In this document: one piece after another, positions 1 through 7,438 of the stretch | Layout of the letters: each line of letters starts with the position of its first letter | How positions within the stretch are numbered: position 1 is the first letter of the stretch | Assembly (NCBI GenBank): GCA_034189125.1 | Contig: JAXHVB010000054.1 | Span: forward strand, 1 to 26,369 | Origin: UBA5862 sp002408105 | GTDB taxonomy: Bacteria > Pseudomonadota > Gammaproteobacteria > Pseudomonadales > UBA5862 | Direction: 5' to 3' | DNA: 26,369 nt | The notes under the pieces: model-generated | What the model was told of the DNA's origin: nothing | Database searches by the model: none | What the model saw: the letters and a program-made list of their open reading frames with translations, nothing else | Program-made: the position numbers and the translations under genes

Positions 1-117
1 ATCCAGATGAACGTCACACTGATCGCGCCGATCGCGATGGAAGAAGGGCTGCGTTTTGCGGTTCGCGAAGGTGGTCGCACCGTCGGTGCAGGCGTCGTCT
101 CGAAGGTGATCGAATAA
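1..117 (+). CDS. tuf: Elongation factor Tu, C-terminal fragment
   Basis: Only the last 38 codons are present; the gene begins before the window. The residues contain LIAPIAMEEG and GGRTVGAGVV and end VSKVIE, which is the C-terminal beta-barrel (domain 3) of EF-Tu, the GTPase that delivers aminoacyl-tRNA to the ribosome. The stop is TAA at 115-117, followed by a strong terminator. The location directly before the S10 operon suggests the end of a str operon (rpsL-rpsG-fusA-tuf), but those genes are not in view. Family identity is very clear despite the short fragment. Confidence 0.97.
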   Translation: MQMNVTLIAPIAMEEGLRFAVREGGRTVGAGVVSKVIE

Positions 118-137
118 GATCCATGGCAGGGTGCAAG

Positions 138-161
138 CGGGGCCAACCGGCCCCGTTTTTT
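138..161 (+). terminator. Intrinsic terminator after tuf
   Basis: A perfect 7-bp GC stem (CGGGGCC at 138-144, GGCCCCG at 149-155) with an AACC loop is followed by six T. It lies 20 bases after the tuf stop and ends two bases before the -35 box of the next promoter, so it separates tuf from the S10 operon. Confidence 0.9.
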
Positions 162-163
162 CG

Positions 164-192
164 TTGACAACGAGGTGGCGCATCAATAGAAT
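164..192 (+). promoter_or_regulatory. Sigma70 promoter of the S10 operon
   Basis: A perfect -35 TTGACA (164-169), a 17-bp spacer and -10 TAGAAT (187-192) form a near-consensus promoter. Transcription would start near 199, leaving a leader of only about 55 nt before rpsJ. The leader holds a small CCCG/CGGG hairpin (200-211) at its 5' end. Confidence 0.82.
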
Positions 193-254
193 TCGCCTTC
201 CCGATTTCGGGGTCTCAGGGTCAACATTCAGAGTCAGTGGGAGATAGGGCGCAC

Positions 255-566
255 ATGCAAAGCCAAAGAATTCGGATTCGGCTCAAGGCGTTCGATCACC
301 GCTTGATTGACACTTCGACCCAAGAGATCGTCGAGACCGCCAAGCGGACGGGTGCGCAGGTCCGGGGGCCCATTCCCCTGCCCAGCCGCAAAGAACGCTA
401 CACCGTGCTGATCTCGCCGCATGTCAACAAAGACGCCCGTGATCAGTACGAGATTCGGACCCACAAACGGGTGCTGGACATCGTCGAGCCGACCGATAAA
501 ACGGTAGACGCTTTGATGAAGCTCGACCTCGCCGCTGGCGTGGACGTGCAGATCAGTCTCGGCTGA
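255..566 (+). CDS. rpsJ: 30S ribosomal protein S10 (NusE)
   Basis: This 103-residue protein has the family length and begins MQSQRIRIRLKAF, nearly identical to E. coli S10. Later landmarks are VRGPIPLPSRKERYTVL, SPHVNKDARDQYEIR and the C-terminal AAGVDVQISLG. S10 belongs to the 30S head and, as NusE, pairs with NusB in antitermination. An in-frame GTG lies six codons upstream, but the ATG at 255 matches the family start. It opens the S10 operon. The 149-nt gap to the next gene is unusually long for this operon. Confidence 0.97.
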   Translation: MQSQRIRIRLKAFDHRLIDTSTQEIVETAKRTGAQVRGPIPLPSRKERYTVLISPHVNKDARDQYEIRTHKRVLDIVEPTDKTVDALMKLDLAAGVDVQISLG

Positions 567-580
567 GACGCCTTTTCGCG

Positions 581-672
581 CCCCGCGGTGCAAGCGGGGT
601 CGGTAGTCCTGATTTTTTGTTCGCCGGGCGGGGCAAGGCCTGTTCGGTCGCGTGACACCCGCACAACGGGTG
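581..672 (+). promoter_or_regulatory. Structured spacer between rpsJ and rplC
   Basis: Two hairpins are visible: CCCCGC/GCGGGG (581-586 with 594-599, 7-nt loop) and CACCCG/CGGGTG (656-661 with 667-672, 5-nt loop). A T6 run at 613-618 lies 13 nt past the first stem, too far for a standard terminator. A 10-bp palindrome CATGCGCATG (694-703) sits just before the rplC ribosome binding site. The arrangement looks like a leader or attenuator, but no function is demonstrated. Confidence 0.4.
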
Positions 673-715
673 GCCATAGCGGGTAGCCAGTCCCATGCGC
701 ATGCGAGGTGAAGCT

Positions 716-1351
716 ATGACAATCGGTTTGGTGGGCCGCAAAAGCGGCATGACTCGGGTGTTCACCGAGGCGGGGGAATCGATTCCGGTCACCGTCATTG
801 AAGTGACCCAAAATCGCGTGGTTCGGGTCAAGACGACTGAAGCAGATGGGTACGCTGCAGTTCAGGTCGCAGCCGGTGCCCGCAAGCCGGGCAAAGCCAG
901 CAAGGCCGAGGCGGGGGAGTACGCCAAGGCGGGTGTCGAACTCGGCGGTGGGCTCTGGGAGTTTCGCGCCGAAGACGCTGGCTACGAAATCGGTCAATCC
1001 CTGACGGTCGCGGATTTTGAGGTCGGCGCAAAGGTCGACATCACCGGCACCTCCAAGGGTAAGGGTTTTGCGGGAACCGTGAAGCGGTGGAATTTTCGCA
1101 CCCAAGACGCGACCCACGGCAACTCGCTGTCGCACCGAGCTCCGGGTTCGATTGGGCAGTGCCAAACGCCCGGCCGCGTCTGGAAAGGCAAGAAGATGGC
1201 GGGTCAGTTGGGTGCTGAGCGGGTCACGGTGCAGAACCTCGAGGTCGTACGAGTGGACGCTGAGCGCAACGCGTTGCTGGTGCGGGGCGCGGTACCCGGT
1301 GCGCCAGGTGGTGACCTGTTGATTCGGCCCGCAGTCAAGGGAGGGGCCTGA
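716..1351 (+). CDS. rplC: 50S ribosomal protein L3
   Basis: This is a 211-residue L3 (209 in E. coli). It starts MTIGLVGRKSGMTRVF at ATG 716, preceded by GAGGTG at 705-710; an earlier in-frame start at 695 would add seven residues not seen in the family. The segment HGNSLSHRAPGSIGQCQTPG holds the conserved glutamine that PrmB methylates in E. coli. L3 is an early assembly protein whose loop reaches toward the peptidyl transferase centre. The gene ends one base before rplD. Confidence 0.97.
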   Translation: MTIGLVGRKSGMTRVFTEAGESIPVTVIEVTQNRVVRVKTTEADGYAAVQVAAGARKPGKASKAEAGEYAKAGVELGGGLWEFRAEDAGYEIGQSLTVADFEVGAKVDITGTSKGKGFAGTVKRWNFRTQDATHGNSLSHRAPGSIGQCQTPGRVWKGKKMAGQLGAERVTVQNLEVVRVDAERNALLVRGAVPGAPGGDLLIRPAVKGGA

Positions 1352-1352
1352 C

Positions 1353-1973
1353 ATGGACCTGACCGTACAGGCATTGCCTGCAATGAATGCGACAGGAACC
1401 CTCGCTCTGGCGGATGACGTCTTTGCCCGAGAGTTCAACGAGCCCCTGGTTCACCAAGTGCTGGTCGCTTGGCTGGCTGGTGCCCGCCAAGGAAGCAAGG
1501 CGCAGAAGACCCGCGCAGAGGTTCGCGGTGGCGGCAGCAAGCCCTGGCGCCAAAAAGGCACCGGCCGCGCGCGTGCAGGCACCATTCGCAGTCCGTTGTG
1601 GAGGACTGGTGGCAAGGTATTCGCTGCGAGCCCGCGAGACCACTCCCAAAAAGTGAACCGCAAGATGTACCGCGGTGCCCTGCGCTCGCTGTTCTCTGAG
1701 TTGGTGCGTCAAGAGCGGATCCTGGCGGTCGATCCGCTTCGTTTGGATGCGCCAAAGACCAAGTTGTTGGTGGGGCAGTTGGGGGCGATCGCAGCAGATC
1801 GAGTTCTAATCATTGTGGCTGAGCTGGACCGCAGCCTTGAGCTGGCTGCGCGCAACCTTCCGAACATTGAGGTGTGCGCTGTGGGCTCGGTCAATCCGGT
1901 GAGCCTGCTGCACTGCGACCGCGTTGTGGCCGAAGTGGACGCACTCAAGCGGATCGAAGAGGTGCTGGCATGA
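1353..1973 (+). CDS. rplD: 50S ribosomal protein L4
   Basis: This 206-residue protein (201 in E. coli) has the long internal loop of L4, with VRGGGSKPWRQKGTGRARAG, which lines the exit tunnel. A strong ribosome binding site AAGGGAGGGG (1337-1346) lies inside the end of rplC. L4 is the autogenous repressor of the S10 operon in E. coli. The leader before rpsJ here is much shorter than the E. coli leader, so the same control cannot be assumed. The stop overlaps the rplW start as ATGA. Confidence 0.97.
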   Translation: MDLTVQALPAMNATGTLALADDVFAREFNEPLVHQVLVAWLAGARQGSKAQKTRAEVRGGGSKPWRQKGTGRARAGTIRSPLWRTGGKVFAASPRDHSQKVNRKMYRGALRSLFSELVRQERILAVDPLRLDAPKTKLLVGQLGAIAADRVLIIVAELDRSLELAARNLPNIEVCAVGSVNPVSLLHCDRVVAEVDALKRIEEVLA

Positions 1974-2269
1974 ACCAGGAGCGCGTATACAAGGTGCTGC
2001 TCGCGCCGAGGATTTCCGAAAAGGCCACATTGGCGGCAGACGCTGCCAACCAGTTTGTGTTCAAAGTTGCTGTCGACGCCAACAAGCTCGAGGTGCGAAA
2101 GGCGGTCGAGACCGCCTTCTCGGTAAAGGTCGAGGCGGTTCAGATGCTTAAGGTCAAAGGCAAGGTCAAGCGCAATCGCTACGGTCGGGTCAAAAAGCCG
2201 GATTGGAAAAAGGCCTATGTTCGCCTGGCCGATGGCCATGACATTGATTTCACCGCGGTAGAAGGCTGA
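1970..2269 (+). CDS. rplW: 50S ribosomal protein L23
   Basis: This is a 99-residue L23 (100 in E. coli), starting MNQERVYKVLLAPRISEKAT. Other landmarks are VNM-type core residues LEVRKAVETAFSVKVEAV and KGKVKRNRYGRVKKPDWKKAYV. L23 sits at the tunnel exit and docks trigger factor and SRP. The start was set at ATG 1970, which overlaps the rplD stop by four bases; the open frame extends further upstream, but that part has no family similarity. GAGGTG at 1960-1965 inside rplD is the likely ribosome binding site. Confidence 0.96.
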   Translation: MNQERVYKVLLAPRISEKATLAADAANQFVFKVAVDANKLEVRKAVETAFSVKVEAVQMLKVKGKVKRNRYGRVKKPDWKKAYVRLADGHDIDFTAVEG

Positions 2270-2279
2270 GGGGTCCGGT

Positions 2280-3113
2280 ATGCCAGTCGTAAAAGCCAAG
2301 CCGACCTCTCCTGGGAGGCGCTTTCAGGTAAAAGTCGTCAACCCGGAGTTGCACAAGGGTGCACCGCATGCGCCGCTTCTGGAGAAAAAGAAGCGCAGCA
2401 GTGGCCGGAATAGCGCGGGTCGGGTGACTGTTCGCCACATGGGCGGGGGCCACAAGCAGCACTACCGGGTGATCGACTTCCGTCGGCGCGATAAAGATGG
2501 CATCCCAGGCGTCGTCGAGCGGCTGGAGTATGACCCCAACCGCAGCGCCAACATCGCGCTGATGAAGTACAAGGATGGGGAGCGCCGCTACATCATCGCG
2601 CCCAAGGGCGTACCTATCGGTGCTGAATTGGTCTCGGGTGAGTTTGATGTGCCGATCAAGCCGGGCAACTGTTTGCCGCTTGGCACCATGCCCGTGGGGA
2701 GCGTTGTGCACTGTGTCGAGCTGAAACCTGGAAAAGGGGCCCAGTTGGCACGCAGCGCCGGTGCGTCTGCCCAGCTGGTCGCCCGTGAGGGCGCCTATGC
2801 CACGCTGCGACTGCGCTCCGGCGAAATGCGCCGGGTTCGTTCGGAGTGCCGGGCGACGTTGGGAGAGGTGTCGAACAGCGAACACAACCTGCGCTCGCTT
2901 GGGAAGGCTGGGGCGTCACGCTGGCGCGGGCGCCGTCCGACGGTTCGTGGTGTGGCCATGAATCCGGTAGACCACCCGCACGGTGGTGGTGAGGGGCGGA
3001 CGTCTGGCGGCCGACATCCGGTTACGCCCTGGGGCGTGCCCACCAAAGGACACAAAACGCGTCGCAACAAGCGCACTGACGGCCTCATCGTTCGCCGTCG
3101 GGCGAAACGCTAA
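2280..3113 (+). CDS. rplB: 50S ribosomal protein L2
   Basis: This 277-residue L2 (273 in E. coli) has the conserved MGGGHKQHYRVIDFRR segment (about residues 54-69), the ALMKYKDGERRYIIAPKG core, and the C-terminal GVAMNPVDHPHGGGEGR loop. The histidine in that loop lies close to the peptidyl transferase centre. GAGGGG (2268-2273) precedes the ATG. It follows rplW by ten bases. Confidence 0.98.
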   Translation: MPVVKAKPTSPGRRFQVKVVNPELHKGAPHAPLLEKKKRSSGRNSAGRVTVRHMGGGHKQHYRVIDFRRRDKDGIPGVVERLEYDPNRSANIALMKYKDGERRYIIAPKGVPIGAELVSGEFDVPIKPGNCLPLGTMPVGSVVHCVELKPGKGAQLARSAGASAQLVAREGAYATLRLRSGEMRRVRSECRATLGEVSNSEHNLRSLGKAGASRWRGRRPTVRGVAMNPVDHPHGGGEGRTSGGRHPVTPWGVPTKGHKTRRNKRTDGLIVRRRAKR

Positions 3114-3137
3114 GCGGTAGACCATTCGGAGTTTAAC

Positions 3138-3413
3138 GTGCCTCGCTCACTCAAAAAGGGTCCATTCTGCGACCACCATCTGCTGAAGAAGGTCGAAGCG
3201 GCCTCTGCCAATGGCGACAAGCGCCCGATCAAGACCTGGTCGCGTAGATCAATGGTTATGCCTGAAATGGTTGGCTTGACCTTGGCGATTCACAACGGAC
3301 GCCAGCATGTCCCGGTTTTTGTGACCGAAGACATGGTTGGACACAAGCTTGGAGAGTTCGCGGCAACGCGCACTTACCGCGGACATGCTGCGGACCGCAA
3401 GGCCAAGCGCTAG
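3138..3413 (+). CDS. rpsS: 30S ribosomal protein S19
   Basis: This 91-residue protein begins MPRSLKKGPFCDHHLLKKV, the S19 signature, and contains KTWSRRSMVMPEMVGLT and GHKLGEFAATRTYRGH. S19 binds 16S rRNA in the 30S head together with S13. The start codon is GTG at 3138, supported by family alignment and a GGAG about seven bases upstream. Confidence 0.97.
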   Translation: MPRSLKKGPFCDHHLLKKVEAASANGDKRPIKTWSRRSMVMPEMVGLTLAIHNGRQHVPVFVTEDMVGHKLGEFAATRTYRGHAADRKAKR

Positions 3414-3440
3414 GGCTGCGTCGATTTCGAGGAGACGACG

Positions 3441-3773
3441 ATGGAGACAACTGCTCACTTGCGCATGGTCCGCATTTCGCCGCAGAAGGCGCGTTTGGTT
3501 GCTGATCAGGTGCGAAATAAGTCGGTGGATGAAGCGCTGAATCTGCTGGCCTACAGCCCAAAGAAGGCGGCGTTACCCATTAAGAAGGTGCTGGAGTCGG
3601 CGATCGCCAATGCGGAGCACAACGACGGGGCGGACATTGATGAGCTGTACGTCAAGTCGATTTTTGTGGACGAGGCGCCCACCTTCAAGCGCATTCAGCC
3701 CCGTGCCAAAGGGCGGGCGGATCGTATTTTCAAGCGGAACTGTCGCATCACTGTAAAAGTGGCGGAACGGTAG
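3441..3773 (+). CDS. rplV: 50S ribosomal protein L22
   Basis: At 110 residues it matches the E. coli length exactly. Landmarks are HLRMVRISPQKARLVADQ near the N-terminus, LLAYSPKKAALPIKKVLESA and the tunnel beta-hairpin region ending RAKGRADRIFKRNCRITV. The hairpin tip lines the peptide exit tunnel opposite L4. A GGAG lies before the ATG. Confidence 0.97.
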   Translation: METTAHLRMVRISPQKARLVADQVRNKSVDEALNLLAYSPKKAALPIKKVLESAIANAEHNDGADIDELYVKSIFVDEAPTFKRIQPRAKGRADRIFKRNCRITVKVAER

Positions 3774-3786
3774 GTAGGAGCGGACC

Positions 3787-4461
3787 ATGGGACAAAAGGT
3801 ACACCCGACAGGCATCCGCCTCGGCATCGTTAAAGACCACAGCTCGGTGTGGTATGCCGGCAAAGGCCAGTATGCGAACCAGTTGTTGGCGGATATCCGG
3901 GTGCGGGACTACATCACCAAGAAGCTCTCGGGTGCATCGGTCAGCCGGGTCGAGATCGAACGCCCTGCACAGACAGCGCGAATCACGATCCATACTGCAA
4001 GGCCTGGTGTGGTGATCGGCAAGAAAGGTGAGGATGTCGAGCGCTTGCGTCGGGAGGTGGCGGCGCTGATTGGTGTGCCGGTGCAGATCAACATTCAAGA
4101 GGTTCGCAAGCCCGATCTCGACGCCAAGTTGGTCGCAGACGGCGTGGCGCAGCAGTTGGAGCGTCGCGTGATGTTTCGCCGCGCGATGAAGCGCGCTGTA
4201 CAAAACACCATGCGGCAAGGCGCAGAGGGCATTCGAATCCAAGTGTCCGGCCGACTCGGTGGTGCAGAGATTGCGCGCACCGAGTGGTATCGAGAAGGTC
4301 GCGTGCCGCTGCACACCCTGCGTGCCGACATTGATTATGCGACCTCCGAGGCGCACACCACCTATGGCGTGATCGGAATCAAAGTGTGGATCTGCAAAGG
4401 TGAAGTGCTTGATCGTGGCGACCAAGCGACCGGCAACCAAGGCGCAGCCGCCCAACAGTAA
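3787..4461 (+). CDS. rpsC: 30S ribosomal protein S3
   Basis: This 224-residue S3 (233 in E. coli) starts MGQKVHPTGIRLGIVKDHSS. A KH domain is marked by PGVVIGKKGEDVERLR (about residues 75-90), and the C-terminal domain holds IRIQVSGRLGGAEIARTEW and RADIDYATSEAHTTYG. S3 lies at the mRNA entry channel and contributes to helicase activity there. The ribosome binding site is TAGGAG (3775-3780). The C-terminal tail is slightly shorter than in E. coli. Confidence 0.98.
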   Translation: MGQKVHPTGIRLGIVKDHSSVWYAGKGQYANQLLADIRVRDYITKKLSGASVSRVEIERPAQTARITIHTARPGVVIGKKGEDVERLRREVAALIGVPVQINIQEVRKPDLDAKLVADGVAQQLERRVMFRRAMKRAVQNTMRQGAEGIRIQVSGRLGGAEIARTEWYREGRVPLHTLRADIDYATSEAHTTYGVIGIKVWICKGEVLDRGDQATGNQGAAAQQ

Positions 4462-4498
4462 CCGCTCCGCACCAGCGACGGTCTAGGACAGTCAAACC

Positions 4499-4912
4499 AT
4501 GCTGCAACCGAAACGAACCAAATTCCGCAAACAGCAGAAAGGGCGCAACCGGGGGTTGGCCCACCGCGGCAGTGACGTCAGCTTCGGCGAATACGCGCTC
4601 AAGGCAACCGGGCGTGGCCGTCTCACCGCGCGTCAAATCGAGTCAGCGCGGCGAGCCATGACGCGGAAAGTGCGCCGCAGCGGCAAAATCTGGATCCGGG
4701 TTTTTCCGGACAAGCCGATCAGCAAGAAGCCGCTCGAAGTCCGGCAGGGCAAGGGCAAGGGCAATGTGGAGTACTGGGTGGCGCAGATCCAGCCAGGCAA
4801 AGTGCTGTATGAGATCGAAGGGGTATCGGAGGAGTTGGCGCGCGATGCGTTCCGTCTGGCCGCTGCGAAACTGCCGTTTGAGACCCGCTTCGTCAAGAGG
4901 ACGCTGATGTGA
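4499..4912 (+). CDS. rplP: 50S ribosomal protein L16
   Basis: This 137-residue protein (136 in E. coli) starts MLQPKRTKFRKQQKGRNRG and contains RQIESARRAMTRKVRRSGK and RVFPDKPISKKPLEVRQGKG. L16 contacts the A-site tRNA elbow and is a late assembly protein. It ends ATGTGA, so the TGA stop shares four bases with the GTG start of rpmC. Confidence 0.97.
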   Translation: MLQPKRTKFRKQQKGRNRGLAHRGSDVSFGEYALKATGRGRLTARQIESARRAMTRKVRRSGKIWIRVFPDKPISKKPLEVRQGKGKGNVEYWVAQIQPGKVLYEIEGVSEELARDAFRLAAAKLPFETRFVKRTLM

Positions 4913-5106
4913 GTAATGTCGAGGAGTTGCGCCAGAAGTCGCCGGACGAGTTGCGGGCGCTGTTGATCGAGCTGAGCAAGCAGCAGTTCCGCCAGCGCAT
5001 CCAGCAGGCGACATCGCAGTTGGGCCAAACCCACCTGCTGAGCGCCGTGCGCAAAGACATCGCGCGGGTGAAAACCGTGCTCAATGAAAAGCAAGTGGAA
5101 AGCTGA
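4909..5106 (+). CDS. rpmC: 50S ribosomal protein L29
   Basis: This is a 65-residue, mostly helical protein with the L29 pattern: KSPDELRALLIELSKQQFRQRIQ and a second helix HLLSAVRKDIARVKTVLNE. It binds near L23 at the tunnel exit. The start is GTG 4909 inside the rplP stop (GTGA), which implies translational coupling. Confidence 0.95.
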   Translation: MSNVEELRQKSPDELRALLIELSKQQFRQRIQQATSQLGQTHLLSAVRKDIARVKTVLNEKQVES

Positions 5107-5107
5107 G

Positions 5108-5383
5108 ATGGCCGATCAAGAGGCAGTGAAGACAAACGCCCGCACCGTCACTGGCCGCGTGGTGAGCGACGGCATGGACAAAACCATTGCCGTGCTCGTT
5201 GAGCGCCGCGTCAAGCATCCGGTCTATGGCAAGTACCTCACCAAGTCGACCAAGTTGCTGGCCCATGACGAGGCGAACCAGTGCAAGGTCGGAGATCGGG
5301 TGACCGTGCAGGAGTCGCGCCCGTTGTCCAAGCGCAAGTCTTGGAAGCTGGTTCGGGTGGAAGAAGCCGCTTCCCAACGGTAG
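5108..5383 (+). CDS. rpsQ: 30S ribosomal protein S17
   Basis: This 91-residue S17 (84 in E. coli) has a short N-terminal extension before ARTVTGRVVSDGMDKTIAV, then HPVYGKYLTKSTKLLAHDE and GDRVTVQESRPLSKRKSW. It is an OB-fold protein that binds the 5' domain of 16S rRNA. ATG 5108 is chosen over an in-frame ATG at 5084 that lies inside rpmC. One base separates it from the rpmC stop. It is the last gene of the S10 block. Confidence 0.96.
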   Translation: MADQEAVKTNARTVTGRVVSDGMDKTIAVLVERRVKHPVYGKYLTKSTKLLAHDEANQCKVGDRVTVQESRPLSKRKSWKLVRVEEAASQR

Positions 5384-5418
5384 ACAAGGCTTTTGTTACG
5401 TTCAAGTTGGATTAGGTC

Positions 5419-5787
5419 ATGATTCAAACACAAACGATGTTGACCGTTGCCGATAACAGCGGCGCGCGCAAGGTGATGTGCATCAAGGTGCTGGGTGGGT
5501 CACACCGCCGATACGCTGGCGTGGGTGACCTCATCAAGGTAACGGTGAAGGAAGCCATCCCGCGCGGCAAGGTCCGAAAGGGGCAAGTCATGAACGCTGT
5601 TGTGGTCCGGACACGCAAGGGCGTACGCCGCGCAGACGGATCGCTGATTCGATTCGATACCAACGCCGCCGTGTTGCTCAACCAGCAGAAGCAGCCGATT
5701 GGTACCCGGATCTTTGGGCCTGTGACCCGCGAGCTTCGTGGTGAACAGTTCATGAAGATCATTTCCCTCGCGCCTGAAGTGCTGTAA
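5419..5787 (+). CDS. rplN: 50S ribosomal protein L14
   Basis: At 122 residues (123 in E. coli) it begins MIQTQTMLTVADNSGARKVM and contains KVLGGSHRRYAGVGDLIKV and GTRIFGPVTRELR. L14 forms part of the subunit interface and is the docking site of the silencing factor RsfS. It opens the spc block, 35 bases after rpsQ. I see no separate promoter in that short gap. Confidence 0.98.
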   Translation: MIQTQTMLTVADNSGARKVMCIKVLGGSHRRYAGVGDLIKVTVKEAIPRGKVRKGQVMNAVVVRTRKGVRRADGSLIRFDTNAAVLLNQQKQPIGTRIFGPVTRELRGEQFMKIISLAPEVL

Positions 5788-5800
5788 CAGGGAGTTACCG

Positions 5801-6118
5801 ATGAAGAAGCTGCGTAAAAACGATGACGTCATCGTCCTCTCCGGGCGCGACCGTGGTAAACGGGGCAAAGTCACTCGGGTGATGGCCGACGGACGCTTGG
5901 TCGTGGCGGGCATTAACATGCAGAAGAAACACCAGAAACCCAACCCCCAGCTGGGCGTGGCAGGTGGAATCGTGGAGCGCGAAGGGCCCATTCAAGCCTC
6001 GAACGTTGCCATTTACAACGCCTCGACTCAGCGGGCAGATCGGGTGGGGTTTCGGCGGTTGGACGACGGCACCAAGGTGCGTTTCTTTAAATCCAACGGT
6101 GAACAGATCGAGAGCTGA
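5801..6118 (+). CDS. rplX: 50S ribosomal protein L24
   Basis: This 105-residue L24 (104 in E. coli) has the N-terminal KOW motif, VIVLSGRDRGKRGKVTRV (about residues 10-27), followed by VVAGINMQKKHQKP. L24 is a key initiator of 50S assembly. A GGGAG lies eight bases before the ATG. Confidence 0.97.
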   Translation: MKKLRKNDDVIVLSGRDRGKRGKVTRVMADGRLVVAGINMQKKHQKPNPQLGVAGGIVEREGPIQASNVAIYNASTQRADRVGFRRLDDGTKVRFFKSNGEQIES

Positions 6119-6123
6119 AGGCC

Positions 6124-6666
6124 ATGGCTGGATTGCAACAATACTATCGGGCGGAAGTCGTCCCGCAGCTGCGCGAACAGCTCGGGTACAGCAACGTGAA
6201 TCAGGTGCCCCGCATTTTGAAAGTGACGGTGAACATGGGCGTCGGCGAGGCAACCGGTGACAAGAAGGTCCTCGACAACGCTCTGGACGACATGCAACGG
6301 ATCGTGGGCCAGAAGCCAGTCGTCACCCGAGCGCGCAAATCAGTTGCGGGTTTCAAGATCCGGGAGGGCTGGCCAATTGGCTGCAAGGTCACGTTGCGAC
6401 GCGAGCGCATGTTCGACTTTCTCGACCGCCTCATTGGCATCGCGATTCCTCGTGAGCGGGATTTCCGTGGTCTCAACCCCAAGGCGTTCGATGGTCGGGG
6501 CAACTACACCCTGGGGCTGAAGGAACAGATCATCTTTCCGGAAATCGAGTACGACAAAATTGACAAGGTGCGGGGGATGGACATTTGCGTCACCACCAGC
6601 GCCCGCACCAACGAAGAAGGGCTGGCCCTTCTGAAAGCCTGTAAGTTCCCGTTTCGGGGGGGTTGA
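6124..6666 (+). CDS. rplE: 50S ribosomal protein L5
   Basis: This 180-residue protein (179 in E. coli) contains VPRILKVTVNMGVGEA, GQKPVVTRARKSVAGFKIR and NYTLGLKEQIIFPEI. L5 binds 5S rRNA with L18 and contacts S13 across a subunit bridge. In E. coli the repressor S8 binds mRNA at the start of rplE; I could not draw a convincing matching fold here by eye. Five bases separate it from rplX. Confidence 0.98.
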   Translation: MAGLQQYYRAEVVPQLREQLGYSNVNQVPRILKVTVNMGVGEATGDKKVLDNALDDMQRIVGQKPVVTRARKSVAGFKIREGWPIGCKVTLRRERMFDFLDRLIGIAIPRERDFRGLNPKAFDGRGNYTLGLKEQIIFPEIEYDKIDKVRGMDICVTTSARTNEEGLALLKACKFPFRGG

Positions 6667-6668
6667 GA

Positions 6669-6974
6669 ATGGCAAAGCAGTCGATGATCGAGCGGGAACG
6701 CAAGCGCGAGCGCTTGGTCGCAAGGTACGCAGAGAAGCGCGCCCACTTGCGCGCTACGATGAAGAACCCAAACTCGACAGACGAAGAGGTGTGGCAGGCG
6801 CAGATCGCTCTGCAGAAGTTGCCGCGGGATTCGAGCCCCGCCCGACTGCGCAATCGGTGCCAGTTGACTGGGCGCCCCCACGGGTATTACCGCAAGTTCG
6901 GACTGGGAAGAAACAAGCTGCGCGAGCACGCGATGCGCGGCGAAGTCCCGGGTTTGGTCAAGGCCAGTTGGTAG
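6669..6974 (+). CDS. rpsN: 30S ribosomal protein S14, zinc-free type
   Basis: This 101-residue protein starts MAKQSMIERERKRERLVARY at ATG 6669; a TTG two codons earlier overlaps rplE and is not needed. The C-terminal half has RNRCQLTGRPHGYYRKFGLG with a single cysteine. It is therefore the long form lacking the four-cysteine zinc site of short S14 paralogues. It binds the 30S head next to S3 and S10. Confidence 0.97.
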   Translation: MAKQSMIERERKRERLVARYAEKRAHLRATMKNPNSTDEEVWQAQIALQKLPRDSSPARLRNRCQLTGRPHGYYRKFGLGRNKLREHAMRGEVPGLVKASW

Positions 6975-7013
6975 GGCGCTGGCCCGCCCTCGACACCACG
7001 GAGCGATTATTTG

Positions 7014-7406
7014 ATGAGTATGCAAGACCCGCTCGCAGACCTGTTGACGCGGATTCGAAACGCGCAGATGGCTGGTAAAGAAGAAACCCGGGCGCCAGCT
7101 TCGCGGCTGAAGTCCGCGGTACTGAAGGTGTTGGAGACAGAAGGCTACATTGACGGCTTTCGGATGGAAGGCGAGGCCAAGCCTGAATTGGTTGTCCAAC
7201 TGAAGTACCACGAAGGACGACCGGTAATCGAAGAGTTGCATCGATTCAGTCGTCCAAGTTTGCGCCAGTACCGGGCGAAGGATGGTCTTCCGAGCGTACG
7301 TGGCGGGCTGGGAACCGCGGTCATTTCGACGAGCAAGGGCGTTATGACCGACCGCGCTGCGCGCGCGGCGGGACTCGGGGGAGAAGTCTTGTGCACGGTG
7401 TTTTGA
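7014..7406 (+). CDS. rpsH: 30S ribosomal protein S8
   Basis: At 130 residues it equals the E. coli length. It begins MSMQDPLADLLTRIRNAQ and ends with the signature STSKGVMTDRAARAAGLGGE. S8 binds helix 21 of 16S rRNA and is the feedback repressor of the spc operon in E. coli. The start is ATG 7014, one codon inside the longest open frame (TTG 7011), with GGAG upstream. Confidence 0.97.
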   Translation: MSMQDPLADLLTRIRNAQMAGKEETRAPASRLKSAVLKVLETEGYIDGFRMEGEAKPELVVQLKYHEGRPVIEELHRFSRPSLRQYRAKDGLPSVRGGLGTAVISTSKGVMTDRAARAAGLGGEVLCTVF

Positions 7407-7438
7407 TCCGGGGCACCCGCGCTTGGGGTTGAGGGGAT

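Noticed and set aside
443..1438. 331-codon minus-strand open frame over rpsJ and rplC
   Set aside because: It lies fully antisense to highly conserved ribosomal genes and has no family similarity. The same applies to the antisense frames over rpsC, rpsN, secY, rpoA, uvrA and moeA.
6110..6180. S8 repressor site at the start of rplE
   Set aside because: The position matches E. coli, but I could not draw a fold with the required paired segments; a covariance search would be needed.
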